Assembly: GCA_014529385.2 (NCBI GenBank)
Contig: CM043948.1
Span: 76,556,291 to 76,620,290 of the forward strand
Source: Adiantum capillus-veneris
Taxonomy: Eukaryota > Streptophyta > Polypodiopsida > Polypodiales > Pteridaceae
Reading direction: 5' to 3'
DNA: 64,000 bases
The position numbers were made by a program, and so were the translations under genes. Under the pieces are notes generated by a model. That model had not been told where the DNA came from. It did not search any database and saw only the letters and a list, made by a program, of their open reading frames with translations. Below are positions 34,023 to 43,549 of this stretch, one piece after another (the stretch's first letter is position 1; each line of letters begins with the position of its first letter).

Positions 34023-35057
34023 GTATTAAATCAATGAGAAGACAATTTTTAATTTTTTTTGGTTTTTTTACTTTTGGAATGACTTAGTGATTCATAAAGG
34101 TTTATACATGGGTGGAAAACTTGAGTAGGAGCTAAGAAGAGCACAAGGCTAGAATAGAATAAAGATGCTTACATCAAAAGAGTGGTAGTAATCAAGAATG
34201 TGCAAGGTGATGGGACGTGGGGATCGAAAGATTTTATCAAGCATCTCTGCTTCGAATAGGAAAACAATCTTTTGCTGGTAGAATATCTTTCCATCAATGT
34301 ACAGTTTACATGCATGTGTTGCAAGAAACGGAGAGAAAAGACTTCTGACCTATTGTTGTTATCCATGTTGCATGTAGGGAAAGACCTTGACCACTAGAGT
34401 TGTATACCTTAAATGCTGACAAGGTGACACCTTCACCGCAGGCCTCTACCTCTTATTGAAGTCCATATAATCATCCATATTGGGTACAAAATAGACTGGG
34501 CGAGAAGATTCTACCTCAATCAGCCTTCCATTTTGCATGCGGCAGTGATGCTTGGATGGTCGTACTTGACTTGAACTCTCTAGGCCTAGAGAGAGCGTAG
34601 GCCCACTTGCTTCCACCAAATTCTTTAGGCTTTGTGGATTGGACTTTGTGGTTGATGTAGTTGACGACTCTTCTCTGACTGTTGGAGAGAAAACACTTGG
34701 TGCTATACAAAATTTGACTGATGTGAGAGTGCTGATGTGGTTCTCAAAGTAACCGTTCTTTCTTCACCTTCTCTGTCGGCACTCATTGGTAGAACGCAAT
34801 GGTTGACAACAGTGATGACATTTCGTAGCCCTCCCACTTGATGCTCTTCATTTGCGATTAGCACAAGTAATGCGAGATGGGGAGCTTACCTCTTGGATAT
34901 GACGACACTACAAGCTGGCAGTAGCAATTCGATGAAGGCCTTGAGTGCTCCTACACTCTCTTCTTCTTCAGTCCTCCAATTTGAAAAATATTGTAGCCAC
35001 TAGTCCATGATTGATGTCATGCATTCCTACTCTTTGTTGATTGAAGGTCTTTGCAAA
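34023..35057 (-). other. Untranslated leader of the gypsy element
   Basis: About 1 kb between the gag start and the primer binding site. Only short motif-free frames are present. Confidence 0.55.
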
Positions 35058-35080
35058 GCCCTCCTTAGTGGGGGCACCAA
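35058..35080 (-). promoter_or_regulatory. Primer-binding-site-like sequence of the gypsy element
   Basis: On the minus strand TGGTGCCCCCACTAAGG starts two or three bases after the LTR end CTCTCA. The initial TGG pairs with a tRNA CCA end; I cannot name the tRNA. Confidence 0.55.
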
Positions 35081-35081
35081 A

Positions 35082-36786
35082 TGAGAGGCGGAAGTGCGAA
35101 ATAGACCGGGTTGCCTCTACACCAAGACTATGCATGATGGCCTCATCATGGGAGGTACACAATAGGGGCACCACCTAGCAAGATATGTGGCTAGGACGCA
35201 TACATATACACAATCAAACATGCCATGGAAAACAATTTTAAGATCCATGTCCAAGTGTGGGATGGGGTGGTCGAAAAATTAGATGAGAGGAATGGTGAGT
35301 GAGTGAGAATGGGTTTGATACTCGTGAATGTACTAAGGAAGATAATGAGGTAAGGGAGACATGAAAATATGCTCACTTCTCATACCATAGGTGGTGAATA
35401 CGCACACCTAAGATGCAAGTAGCAAGATGATAGGAATATGGCAGGGAGAGATAGTGTGTGTATGGTGGCAAATACACACACCTTAATATAAGCAAAATGG
35501 AAAGAACAAGCATAAACCATACTCACAATTAAGTGTATCCCAAACAACACAAGGTATGGCACCAAGATGGAGTGTGTTGATTTCTTGCAAAAGATGAATA
35601 CTATAGGTATCATAGGGAAAGAAGATGGGAAGGGAATAAGACCGTATGAAGCATAATGAAGGAATGGGAGTTGATGGCGAGGAATATCATGAGTGTAGCC
35701 ATCATTCTTCTTCTTGAAATCATGCCTTCAACCTTCATTACAAGTGTGTGGAGATATGGTGCTCATTTTGTGCATGGTGATGGTGATGGTGTTGTGATTA
35801 TGTGATTAGGGTTCATGCTACTAGCATGTAGCACAAGGGTGTGTATGTGTAGGTGTGTGGGTATGTGGGTATGGGATAGTGTGAATATGGGGTAGTGTGT
35901 GTGTATGTAGTGTCGTTTACAAAATACAAGGCCTTCTTTTATAGGTCAAGAGAGAAGAGATTATGAGCAAGAGGACTTATTACAAAGTAACCTCAGTTAG
36001 AGGCATCCCACCAATGAGAGAGCTCCATGTGACCTGCTTATTGACCAATTTCCTCCTAATCGCCTTCATCATGGCGAGCTTTGTCCCCGTGCCACCTTCC
36101 ATAGCTTGATTCCAAGACCTTCCCTATAATATTTGAGATAATCTTGACAAAACAAGAGAAAATACAGCAATAATGGAGAGAAACTTATATGAAATTGTGT
36201 GTGTGGAGTTGGATAACCAATACTTCTTCCCAAAGTGGACAGATAGGCTCCACCATTTCAGACATACCTCTCAAACCATAGCTCCAAAAATTATTTTAAA
36301 AAATAGGGGCCAAAAGATCAGCTCAATGCCTACAACTTTTCTGTTGAAAACTTTTTCCAATTTGGAATGAAAAAAGTAGATAAAAATCCGACAAAAATAT
36401 ATGTCCGTCTTTTCCCTTCCAAAACTCTTCCAGGTGGTCCCCTGTTGACTTCATGTGCAAGCTTTGTGTCCACAAGTGAACTATGCTTGAATTTGATAAT
36501 ATTTCATTGACTCCAACTTAATAATGCATAAGATTCTCCTCCCTTTCACTATTCACTTTTACTCTTCACCTGTAGTGATCGTCAAGTAGTGACCGTCCGG
36601 TAGAATCAAAAATCAAGTGAATTTTTTTTCTTTTCATAGGGTTTGTTCCTACCTCTCCTTATTCCAAGATCCAAATGTGTCAAAACCATAACTATGTACA
36701 AAATAAATACATAGATTTTTTTGTGATTTTCATGCATCAAGTGCATACCAAGAGAGAGGTGGAGCAAATTTGAAAAACGGACCTCA
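35082..36786 (-). repeat. 5' LTR of the gypsy element (about 1.7 kb, two modules)
   Basis: On the minus strand it starts TGAGGTCCG and ends CTCTCA (TGAG/CTCA ends). Module X (35082-36255) is repeated at 8171-9334; module Y (36253-36786) is repeated at 27922-28733. ACACC follows at 36787-36791 as a possible target duplication, but the left side is lost. Confidence 0.65.
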
Positions 36787-38780
36787 ACACCTCCTACACA
36801 CATCTCCTATACACACCTCCTCTCCAAGAGAAGCCATGGCCAAAAACCATAACCATGATTCCTATAACTTCATCTTCTTCTTCCCATTACACTCTCTCAT
36901 AACCCCTAAGCTTTCCATAGCTTGAATCTCTCTTGCCTTTTTCCATTCTCTCTTTCCAAGTAGCGCAGGGAGACTACATCAACAAGCTTCATCAATCACC
37001 CAAAGAAAGGAGAAGACTCTCACCATACACACACCAAAGTAACGTTTTCTTTGCATCACTTCATGCCATTACACACCTTAAACATTGGGTTACTCTTCAT
37101 TCTACATTAATTCATACTTAAGCTCTCACACTTACATAAGCAAACTTTCCTCTTTCTTAGAAGGACAAGTTACTAATTTTCTCTTGTCGACGTTGCTAAC
37201 CACTAATTACGATGTTATTTCAAGTTCCTTGTTTCAAGTTCTCTAGATTAACAGACTAATATGGCATAGAGAGAGTACAAAGCACTCTCTTTAACCATAG
37301 GTGACTGGAGATCATACTTATATTTCAAGTTCTGTTCTCCTGATTACCAGACAAATATGGGATAGAGAGAGTAGAAAGCCCTCTCTTTAACCAAAGGTGG
37401 CTGGAGATTATAATAAAATAGCATGCATGTTGGATGATGATTAATATCTATACGTACCCTTAGACCCCGCCAAAAATATCTTTTTCTATTTTTAAAATGC
37501 ACGAGATAATCGCCACATAATCGAGGACAACTAAGTATTGAAAATTTTTGGAATTAATTATTCTATTCAAAGTGGCATTATAATTTACTCTAAAAAGAAT
37601 GCTCTTATGAAAGGTTCACAAGTTTTTCTTTAAATTTAAGAAACACTATATTTTTTCTTTTAAAGAGAAAAAGAGCATGTGTGCAAGATTTTTTTAGTGA
37701 TACAAATAAGCTAATACTAATTCTCTCAAGGAGAGTTAAGTTTTGAAGGGTAGCTCTATCTTAATCATGAGTTTTTTCTTGAAAGTGGGAATTTCCTTCC
37801 AATTAAGGTTATCCCTGCCCCCCTATTATCAATTGGAAAATCCCAAAACCATAAGCCTCTCTAGCTACATAATCAATCCTCTCCACGGTAGCAAAGCTAT
37901 GCCTAAATCCCTTCTTAAAGAAGAATTTGTTAATCATTCATACACTATTACATGAGCATTTTTCACTGCACTAGCATGTCCACTCTTAGGAACTTTGCAA
38001 TTTTTTTACACTACCATGCAAACATATTGGATTTGTTTATGACGGGATTAACTTTGAAATTTACGTTGAGACAAAACCTTAAACTTCCAAAAGACTTGTT
38101 GTTTTCTTAAGGTCTTGTTTGAGTAGACATTCAAAGGAAATAGGAACTAAGGGATTATAACTCAAGGAACTCACTCTAAATTTCAACTAGGATTAAAACA
38201 TTACCGAGAAGATTTGACATGGATAGCCCTAGCATAACATAGAAGATTTAAGTGTGAACTTTGTCTTACATGTTTGGAAGAAGGTTGGCGCAGGTGTTTA
38301 CGTGTAGGATGCAACAGGGAATGGTCCTTTTTGTCTAGAACTGATAACCATTGGTCTATGTTTTGAGCTCGGGTTCATTCACTGTCCTAGAAATGGGATT
38401 GAATGGGAGTGAGCCCCATCTGGGTGATAGGGATCCGCAGGATACGTCTGGAAATCGGTCTAGTCCACGTAGGCCTGATGCCGATGGAAAAAGAAGAAAG
38501 AAAAATGGATCCATGAAGGGATCACGATAAGGGAGGAGCATGTGATTTAATTAAAGAACTCTTCAAATTGTTTAATAAAACGGAACCTTGGAAAGGCTAG
38601 GAACCTAAATGGGCTATTCCGTAATTGTCCGCATGAGCCGGACCTTTGCTCTGCTTCTCGGACTATAGATTTAAAAATAATATAGAGTAGATTATTTTTG
38701 TAAGCCTTTCCCACACAAGATTAAAAAAAAATAAGAACTGGAAATTGTGTCAAGGCACCGCCTCCACACGTGGTGGAGGA
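36787..38780. other. No gene recognised; includes a 90-bp tandem duplication
   Basis: Two copies of about 90 bp start near 37234 and 37325 (shared AATATGGNATAGAGAGAGTA and TCTCTTTAACCA). The remainder is AT-rich, non-coding spacer up to the hAT-like element. Confidence 0.5.
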
Positions 38781-38791
38781 GATAGGAATCT

Positions 38792-38818
38792 CAGGGATTT
38801 CAAAATGACGTGATCACA
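38792..38818 (+). repeat. Left terminal inverted repeat of the hAT-like element
   Basis: CAGGGATTT is identical to the right end; beyond it the match continues with small gaps (ACGYGATSACRC). GATAGGAA lies three bases outside. Confidence 0.75.
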
Positions 38819-38923
38819 CTATAATTTCAGGTTAATAACAATAGAAATGCAAAATAACAAATATTATGTTAATTGACATTCATCTTTTTTGACCTGCAAG
38901 GAGACTTGGAGACCGGCTAAAGG

Positions 38924-38990
38924 CCCGCCGGGCTAAGTAGTTAACCCGCCGGGCCCGCCGGGTAAAGCCACTTCCCCGCCGGGCCCGCCG
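38924..38990. repeat. Left subterminal CCCGCCGGG cluster
   Basis: CCCGCCGGG at 38924, 38945, 38954 and 38975 plus a partial copy at 38984. The motif is nearly self-complementary and rich in CG/CNG sites. Subterminal repeats of hAT elements bind transposase; that role here is inferred. Confidence 0.8.
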
Positions 38991-38994
38991 TGGC

Positions 38995-39002
38995 TATATA
39001 AA
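38995..39002 (+). promoter_or_regulatory. TATA box of the kinase gene
   Basis: TATATAAA lies directly inside the left subterminal repeats, 203 bp from the element end. The presumed transcript start would fall near 39025-39035. Confidence 0.65.
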
Positions 39003-39102
39003 GACGACGCCGGTGCTTGTCTTTTTCACAAGAGAGGTACATTGAAAATTCTTCTTCACCAAACTTTCTGGCAGCTTTCCACATTCTCAAAGCAGTGTAG
39101 CG

Positions 39103-40413
39103 GTAATTTTTTAATCCCCTCCTTATTTTATTGATGTTTTTTTGAGTTTTGTGCATTAAAACTCAAAGGTATAAAATTTCTTTTATCAAATCATCGTACG
39201 TGGATGCACTGGCATATGGTTGCAATTGCGGCTAGGTGTGCCATTGAAAAAGCGTACGATGATTATGTTTTATATTGCTCCCAGTCATTCATGCTTCGGC
39301 ACATGGTTGCAATTGCGACTAGGTGTGTTGCTGCTAGATTGACGGTAGCATCTGTTTGAAAGAAGTCACCGTACGTGGATGCATTGGCACATGGTTGCAA
39401 TTGCGGCTAGGTGTGTCATTGCAAAAGCGTAGGGTGACTATGTTTTATGTTGCTCCCAGTCATTCATGCTTCGGCACATGGTTGCAAATGCGACTAGGTG
39501 TGTTGCTGCTAGAATGACAGGAGCATCTGTTAGAAAGAACTCACCGTGCGTGGATGCACTGGCACATGGTTGCAATTGCGGCTAGGTGTGTCATTGCAAA
39601 AACGCAAGATGACTATGTTTTATGTTGCTTCCCGTCATTCATGCTTCGGCACATGGTTGCAATTGCGACTAGGTGTGTTGCTGCTAGAATGACGGTAGCA
39701 TCTAATGCATGAATGTGTGCTCAAATAATTTCATAATGTTTCATATGCTTGAATCTTGAAAGAAGACATCGTGCGTGGATGCACTGGCACATGGTTGCAA
39801 TTGCGACTAGGTGTGCCATTGCAAAAGCGTAGGATGACTATGTTTTATGTTGCTCCTAGTCATTCATGCTTCGGCACATGGTTGCAATTGCGACTAGGTG
39901 TGTTGCTGCTAGATTGACGGTAGCTTCTATTTGAAAGAAGTCACCGTGCGCGGATGCAGTGGCACATGGTTGCAATTGCGGCTAGGTGTGTCATTGCAAA
40001 AGCGTAGGGTGACTATGTTTTATGTTGCTCCCAGTCATTCATGCTTCGGCACATGGTTGTAATTGCGACTAGGTGTGTTGCTGCTAGAATGACAGGAGCA
40101 TCTGTTTGAAAGAACTCACCATGCGTGGATGCACTGGCACATGGTTGCAATTGCAGCTAGGTGTGTCATTGCAAAAGCGTAGGGTGACTATGTTTTATGT
40201 TGTTCCCAGTCATTCATGCTTCGGCACATGGTTGCAATTGCGACTAGATGTGTTGCTGCTAGAATGACAAGAGCATCTGTTTGTAAGTTGTTGTACGGTG
40301 AGGCATACTGCACTTTTTCTATACTACACTTTATTTTTCACGTAGAAAAGATCCAAATGGAGTGGCACATAGTTATATTTCACAATGTGTTGTTTGCAAT
40401 AATACCATTGCAG
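39103..40413 (+). other. Probable first intron of the kinase gene, 5' UTR
   Basis: A donor GTAATTTTT at 39103 follows a short non-coding exon, and ACCATTGCAG ends at 40413, five bases before the ATG at 40419. The interval is filled mostly by the tandem repeat below. Confidence 0.5.
39190..40285 (+). repeat. Tandem repeat, 175-bp unit, six copies
   Basis: GCTTCGGCACATGGTTGC occurs at 39293, 39468, 39643, 39868, 40043 and 40218: steps of exactly 175 bp except one of 225, where 50 bp is inserted. Each unit consists of two related halves, both containing GGCACATGGTTGCAATTGCG and CTAGGTGTG. The exact spacing suggests recent expansion or homogenisation. Confidence 0.92.
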
Positions 40414-40418
40414 GCAAA

Positions 40419-41828
40419 ATGGATCCTTCTGCTACTTCAGTGATTGAGTTCAAAAAGAAAATTAGACAATTGTTGATTACAATCGTCAGTGCACTAGATC
40501 CCGACGATATAGCGCAGATTGTTGCAGATGAGTCTAGATTGCAATCATTACACAGTGAGATTGCCCGCAAAATTTTGTTGTTATATCCAGACAAAACAAC
40601 CGAATCAATAATCTCATTACTGAGCAGTTGGGTGGGCAATTTGCCCAAGGTGGCCTCTGATTTGAAAGAGGAATGCCCTCAAGAAGTAGACAAGGGTAAG
40701 CTAGAGCATTGGAACGCGAGATGGAGAGCTGAAAAGGAGAGGTCAAGGCGAGCATCCCACATAGACACACAGTTTGGCCTAAGCAAGAAAATGCGAATGG
40801 CTATCACGAGAGTTATGGGGAGCAGCCAAGTTGGAGAACTGTTTATTGAGGAGGCTGCCATTGAGGGAACATCGGGTGCTATTGCTTCTACCAGTCACCT
40901 GGAGAGCAGTATATACAATTCTGAATGTAGTATGACTTTGGGCATTCCAAATAAGTCCATTAAGAAGATCAAGAAACTTGGGTCAGGGGCTTATGGCACA
41001 TGGTGGCAAGTTCAAATCAAAGGGATCAGTTTCCTTCTTGCAACGAATACTTATTGTGCCAAGGAGTTCAAAGGACAGGCCAAGCATCAGTGGAAAAGCT
41101 TTGCATCAGAAAGTGGAGTAGATCTCAACCATAGAGGGATTGTGAGGAGTATTGCCCACTCTGTAACGTTGCCATGGTTTCTGATATTCCCCTACTTCAA
41201 TGGGGGGACTTTAGGTGATCTTATGGAGACAGTGCCCCTTCCACATGGCTCTTTCACGACGCTTGTAGCGCATCAAGAGGGGAAAGGAAAGATCCCTGAA
41301 GACTTTAAATGGGAGCAGCCCTCTGAAGACAAGAAAAAACGTATCAAGAGCCTGTGCAATCATGCTCCCTCATTGATCCATGCCTTGGTGAAGGCATTGC
41401 GATTCGCACATGACGAGGGAGTGATCCACAATGATCTCCATCCATGGAACATCATGTTGGACTTTACCAAAGATCTCACTCCCCGTATTGGAATAATTGA
41501 TTGGGGATTGGCTCTGTGTGTTGGCTTAGAGACACAAAAGACCAACAATACCGATGAAAACTGGCAAAAGCTTCATCCTTGGCGAGCTCCTGAGTTACTA
41601 GATGGCAAGAATTTATGCCCATGGACCAAGGCCACAGATGTGTACGCCATAGGATGGGTGATATGGAAATTTTGTAAGTTTTGTGGAGAGTTCTCTGACT
41701 ACTACAGCACAGATTGGTTCAAACATAAGGTTTCAATGGAGGTACAAGCCATATCTAGGATTGTTGTGGAAGGTTGGGTGAGGAAGAAATCCACAGACAG
41801 AAAGACCTTGGCACTTTTGGACGAATAA
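40419..41828 (+). CDS. Transposon-borne protein kinase, 469 aa, intact
   Basis: ATG at 40419 is the first in frame after a good acceptor; upstream GTG is not needed. Residues 1-170 are a helical N-terminal region I do not recognise. The kinase domain covers about 180-460: glycine loop LGSGAYG (187-193), likely ATP-binding Lys215 (YCAKEF), possible helix-C Glu231, catalytic loop VIHNDLHPWNIM (H337-N338-D339, N344), DWG in place of DFG (361-363), APE (390-392) and TDVYAIGW (Asp407). All catalytic residues are present, so it is probably active on Ser/Thr, but HND and DWG make it atypical and I cannot assign a family. No signal peptide or membrane segment, so cytosolic or nuclear. It lies within the hAT-like element and reads inward from its left end. 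No stop or frameshift, unlike the transposase. Confidence 0.88.
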   Translation: MDPSATSVIEFKKKIRQLLITIVSALDPDDIAQIVADESRLQSLHSEIARKILLLYPDKTTESIISLLSSWVGNLPKVASDLKEECPQEVDKGKLEHWNARWRAEKERSRRASHIDTQFGLSKKMRMAITRVMGSSQVGELFIEEAAIEGTSGAIASTSHLESSIYNSECSMTLGIPNKSIKKIKKLGSGAYGTWWQVQIKGISFLLATNTYCAKEFKGQAKHQWKSFASESGVDLNHRGIVRSIAHSVTLPWFLIFPYFNGGTLGDLMETVPLPHGSFTTLVAHQEGKGKIPEDFKWEQPSEDKKKRIKSLCNHAPSLIHALVKALRFAHDEGVIHNDLHPWNIMLDFTKDLTPRIGIIDWGLALCVGLETQKTNNTDENWQKLHPWRAPELLDGKNLCPWTKATDVYAIGWVIWKFCKFCGEFSDYYSTDWFKHKVSMEVQAISRIVVEGWVRKKSTDRKTLALLDE

Positions 41829-42000
41829 TTAGAAAGATTTGAAGCCCAGCCAGAACGATGCTTACGCCCTCCCTCAGAAATGAGTGTAGCCTTTTTTTGA
41901 TGGATATATGATGTACTTTATTAAGCAGGGTTTTCTGAGACTTGTGACTTATAAAAGCACTTTTAAAAATTGGGTTTTATGCGCAATGGATGATGTATGA

Positions 42001-42010
42001 GTAATAAAAA
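42001..42010 (+). terminator. Polyadenylation-signal-like AATAAAA after the kinase gene
   Basis: TAATAAAAAC lies about 175 bp after the kinase stop codon. It suggests that the kinase and the following gene are separate transcripts. Confidence 0.35.
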
Positions 42011-42119
42011 CACTTTGTTATATCTCAATAGACAACAAATTTTCTATGAGTTTTGTTTTTTCTCTTAAGTTTCAAGCAATAAGCCACGTGGAGTCAATGA
42101 TCGTCATTCATTGATTAAA

Positions 42120-42265
42120 AAAATGGTGGTTACTCTTATATCAATTGATTGTCGTAAGATGGTGGTTATTCTAATATCAATTGATTGACGTAAAATGGTG
42201 GTTAAAATTATAGCAATTGATTGTCGTAAAATGGTGGTTACTCTTATAGCAATTGATTATCATTA
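42120..42265 (+). repeat. Four-copy tandem repeat, 36-bp unit
   Basis: The unit ATGGTGGTTACTCTTATAKCAATTGATT-GTCGTAAA-type occurs four times just upstream of the coiled-coil gene, with a few substitutions per copy. Confidence 0.85.
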
Positions 42266-42306
42266 AGTTTGTATGCCGTAACTGAAGTATAGTGCTTAAT
42301 CAGGAT

Positions 42307-42957
42307 ATGGATAATGATAATCAAAGGGCTAAGCACGCTTTTGAGCGTCTCAGATCCATGTGTCAAGGCGGTGGAGTGAACAACACCGCTCGAATTGCTG
42401 CTCGTTGCTCCCAGTGGGCCAACCCGGTGGGTACACAATGGAAAGAGGTGAACACTAGGATTGACCGAGAAATGGTGAAATCCATATGGCTAGGCGTTGC
42501 AGATGACAACATCAAGAAAGGCCGACTCAAGCTATCACAATGCATTAATGCAGACATACGAGACAATGGAGAGAACATATATCTCGATGTTATGGGTCAT
42601 CCTCTGCATCATATGGATTGTCCATTGTGGTTTGCCAAGATGTTATACATGCATTATGTCTTGGGTGAAGCAGTGGACTTTAGCTCAAGGACACCTCACA
42701 TGACGGTTGAGGACATTCGTAGTACTGCAATCACCGTCACACGGCAAGAGATGTCATTGGCACTAGAAGGTGCATCAATGGAAGTGCATCAAGTTAAGGA
42801 GGAGCTTCAAACTCAACTCAGGCAAGCATCACAAGCTACACAAGGCTCTCATGCAGAAGAAACCCTAAATAGAGACTTGCAAAGGGAGGTGAAGGTGCTA
42901 TCTCGCCACGTAAAAGAGTTAGAGGCGACTATAAAAAAAAAAATGCTGCCACATTGA
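42307..42957 (+). CDS. Coiled-coil protein of the hAT-like element (216 aa as read), probable N-part of a RING protein
   Basis: Start chosen at the ATG 42307 (MDNDNQRAKHAFERL), directly after a splice-acceptor-like CTTAATCAG. Residues 1-120 form an unrecognised mixed region containing HPLHHMDCPLWFAKML. Residues 130-213 are strongly helical and charged with heptad-like spacing (EVHQVKEELQTQLRQ, then REVKVLSRHVKELEATIKKK), so a coiled coil for self-association is likely. The frame ends at TGA 42955-42957 just after an A11 run (42933-42943). One extra A would place it in the RING frame that follows, so the true product may be a fusion of about 320 residues. It lies 0.5 kb after the kinase on the same strand. 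Function unknown. Confidence 0.6.
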   Translation: MDNDNQRAKHAFERLRSMCQGGGVNNTARIAARCSQWANPVGTQWKEVNTRIDREMVKSIWLGVADDNIKKGRLKLSQCINADIRDNGENIYLDVMGHPLHHMDCPLWFAKMLYMHYVLGEAVDFSSRTPHMTVEDIRSTAITVTRQEMSLALEGASMEVHQVKEELQTQLRQASQATQGSHAEETLNRDLQREVKVLSRHVKELEATIKKKMLPH

Positions 42958-43262
42958 TTGATCACCCAACATCTATTGAGGCCCCTCCAGCTTCTGGTGA
43001 GCACGGTGGTCCTTGCCCCATATGTAGATCATTCTTTCATGAGTGGTGTGGTCACTTCAGCTTGCCATGCGGACATATGTATCATATATCATGCTTGATG
43101 CAAATCATGATGAATAACTTTCATTGTGCTATATGTGAGTTTGAGATATCCAAAAAGCTATATGCAATGTTTAAAATGTCCAAAGACTATAATAAGCTTA
43201 AATGTCAGCGTGAACAAGAGAATGAAGATATTCTCACAAATATTTCACTATCACTTGGATAG
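42942..43262 (+). CDS. RING-H2 finger region, probable C-part of the coiled-coil protein (putative E3 ubiquitin ligase)
   Basis: The frame read from the A11 run (AATLIDHPTSIEAPP) has no ATG near its beginning, which supports its being the continuation of the upstream gene by a one-base slip, an indel or an intron. It encodes CPIC, then 14 residues, then CGHMYHISC, ten residues, and CAIC: C-x2-C-x14-C-x-H-x2-H-x2-C-x10-C-x2-C, a complete RING-H2 ligand set. A charged tail (KCQREQENED) follows, ending at TAG 43260-43262. RING proteins of this layout transfer ubiquitin from an E2; the substrate here is unknown. A free-standing RING protein from an internal start is the alternative. Confidence 0.65.
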   Translation, partial: NAATLIDHPTSIEAPPASGEHGGPCPICRSFFHEWCGHFSLPCGHMYHISCLMQIMMNNFHCAICEFEISKKLYAMFKMSKDYNKLKCQREQENEDILTNISLSLG

Positions 43263-43549
43263 TTTTTGTAACATTTGATAACATTGACTCGTTGTCTTGC
43301 GAGAATTTATTAGTGAATTGTGAATTGTCTTCTCTTCAGCTTCAATTATGATATGTGATAATGCAACAATTTGTTAGGGCTTTGTATATTATGAAGCTTT
43401 AATAGTGATTTGTGGCCTTGTAAAGGTTTTTAAGGGCTTCGTTTATTATTAAGCAAATGTCTAAACCTTAAACTAAATATATCAAAAAGATTATAAGATA
43501 AACAGTTTCTGAACTTAATCAGAAGTCACTCAATGGATTCGATAATCTA
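43263..43549. other. Spacer between convergent genes of the hAT-like element
   Basis: AT-rich, with no frames of note; it would hold the 3' UTRs of the RING gene and of the transposase. Confidence 0.5.

Larger units (their letters stand above)
27922..36786 (-). mobile_element. Degenerate Ty3/gypsy retrotransposon (Tat-like, dual RNase H), minus strand
   Basis: In minus-strand order: 5' LTR (36786-35082), primer-binding-site-like sequence, leader, gag (from 34022), CCHC knuckle, protease, RT, RNase H, a second RNase H-like domain, H2C2 zinc finger, integrase, a C-terminal domain ending at 28762, polypurine tract, and a shortened 3' LTR (28733-27922). A second, archaeal-type RNase H is characteristic of the plant Tat lineage (which includes Ogre and Retand). 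Many frameshifts and stops make it inactive. The left LTR lacks about 1.2 kb, so the left end has been lost or replaced. Confidence 0.85.

Noticed and set aside
40362-40418. GTG start upstream of the kinase ATG
   Set aside because: Plant genes start at ATG, and the stretch lies before the likely splice acceptor at 40413.
42292-43262. Kinase and coiled-coil/RING reading as one gene
   Set aside because: The kinase has its own stop, an AATAAA-like signal and a 36-bp repeat block before the next gene, so separate genes are simpler.
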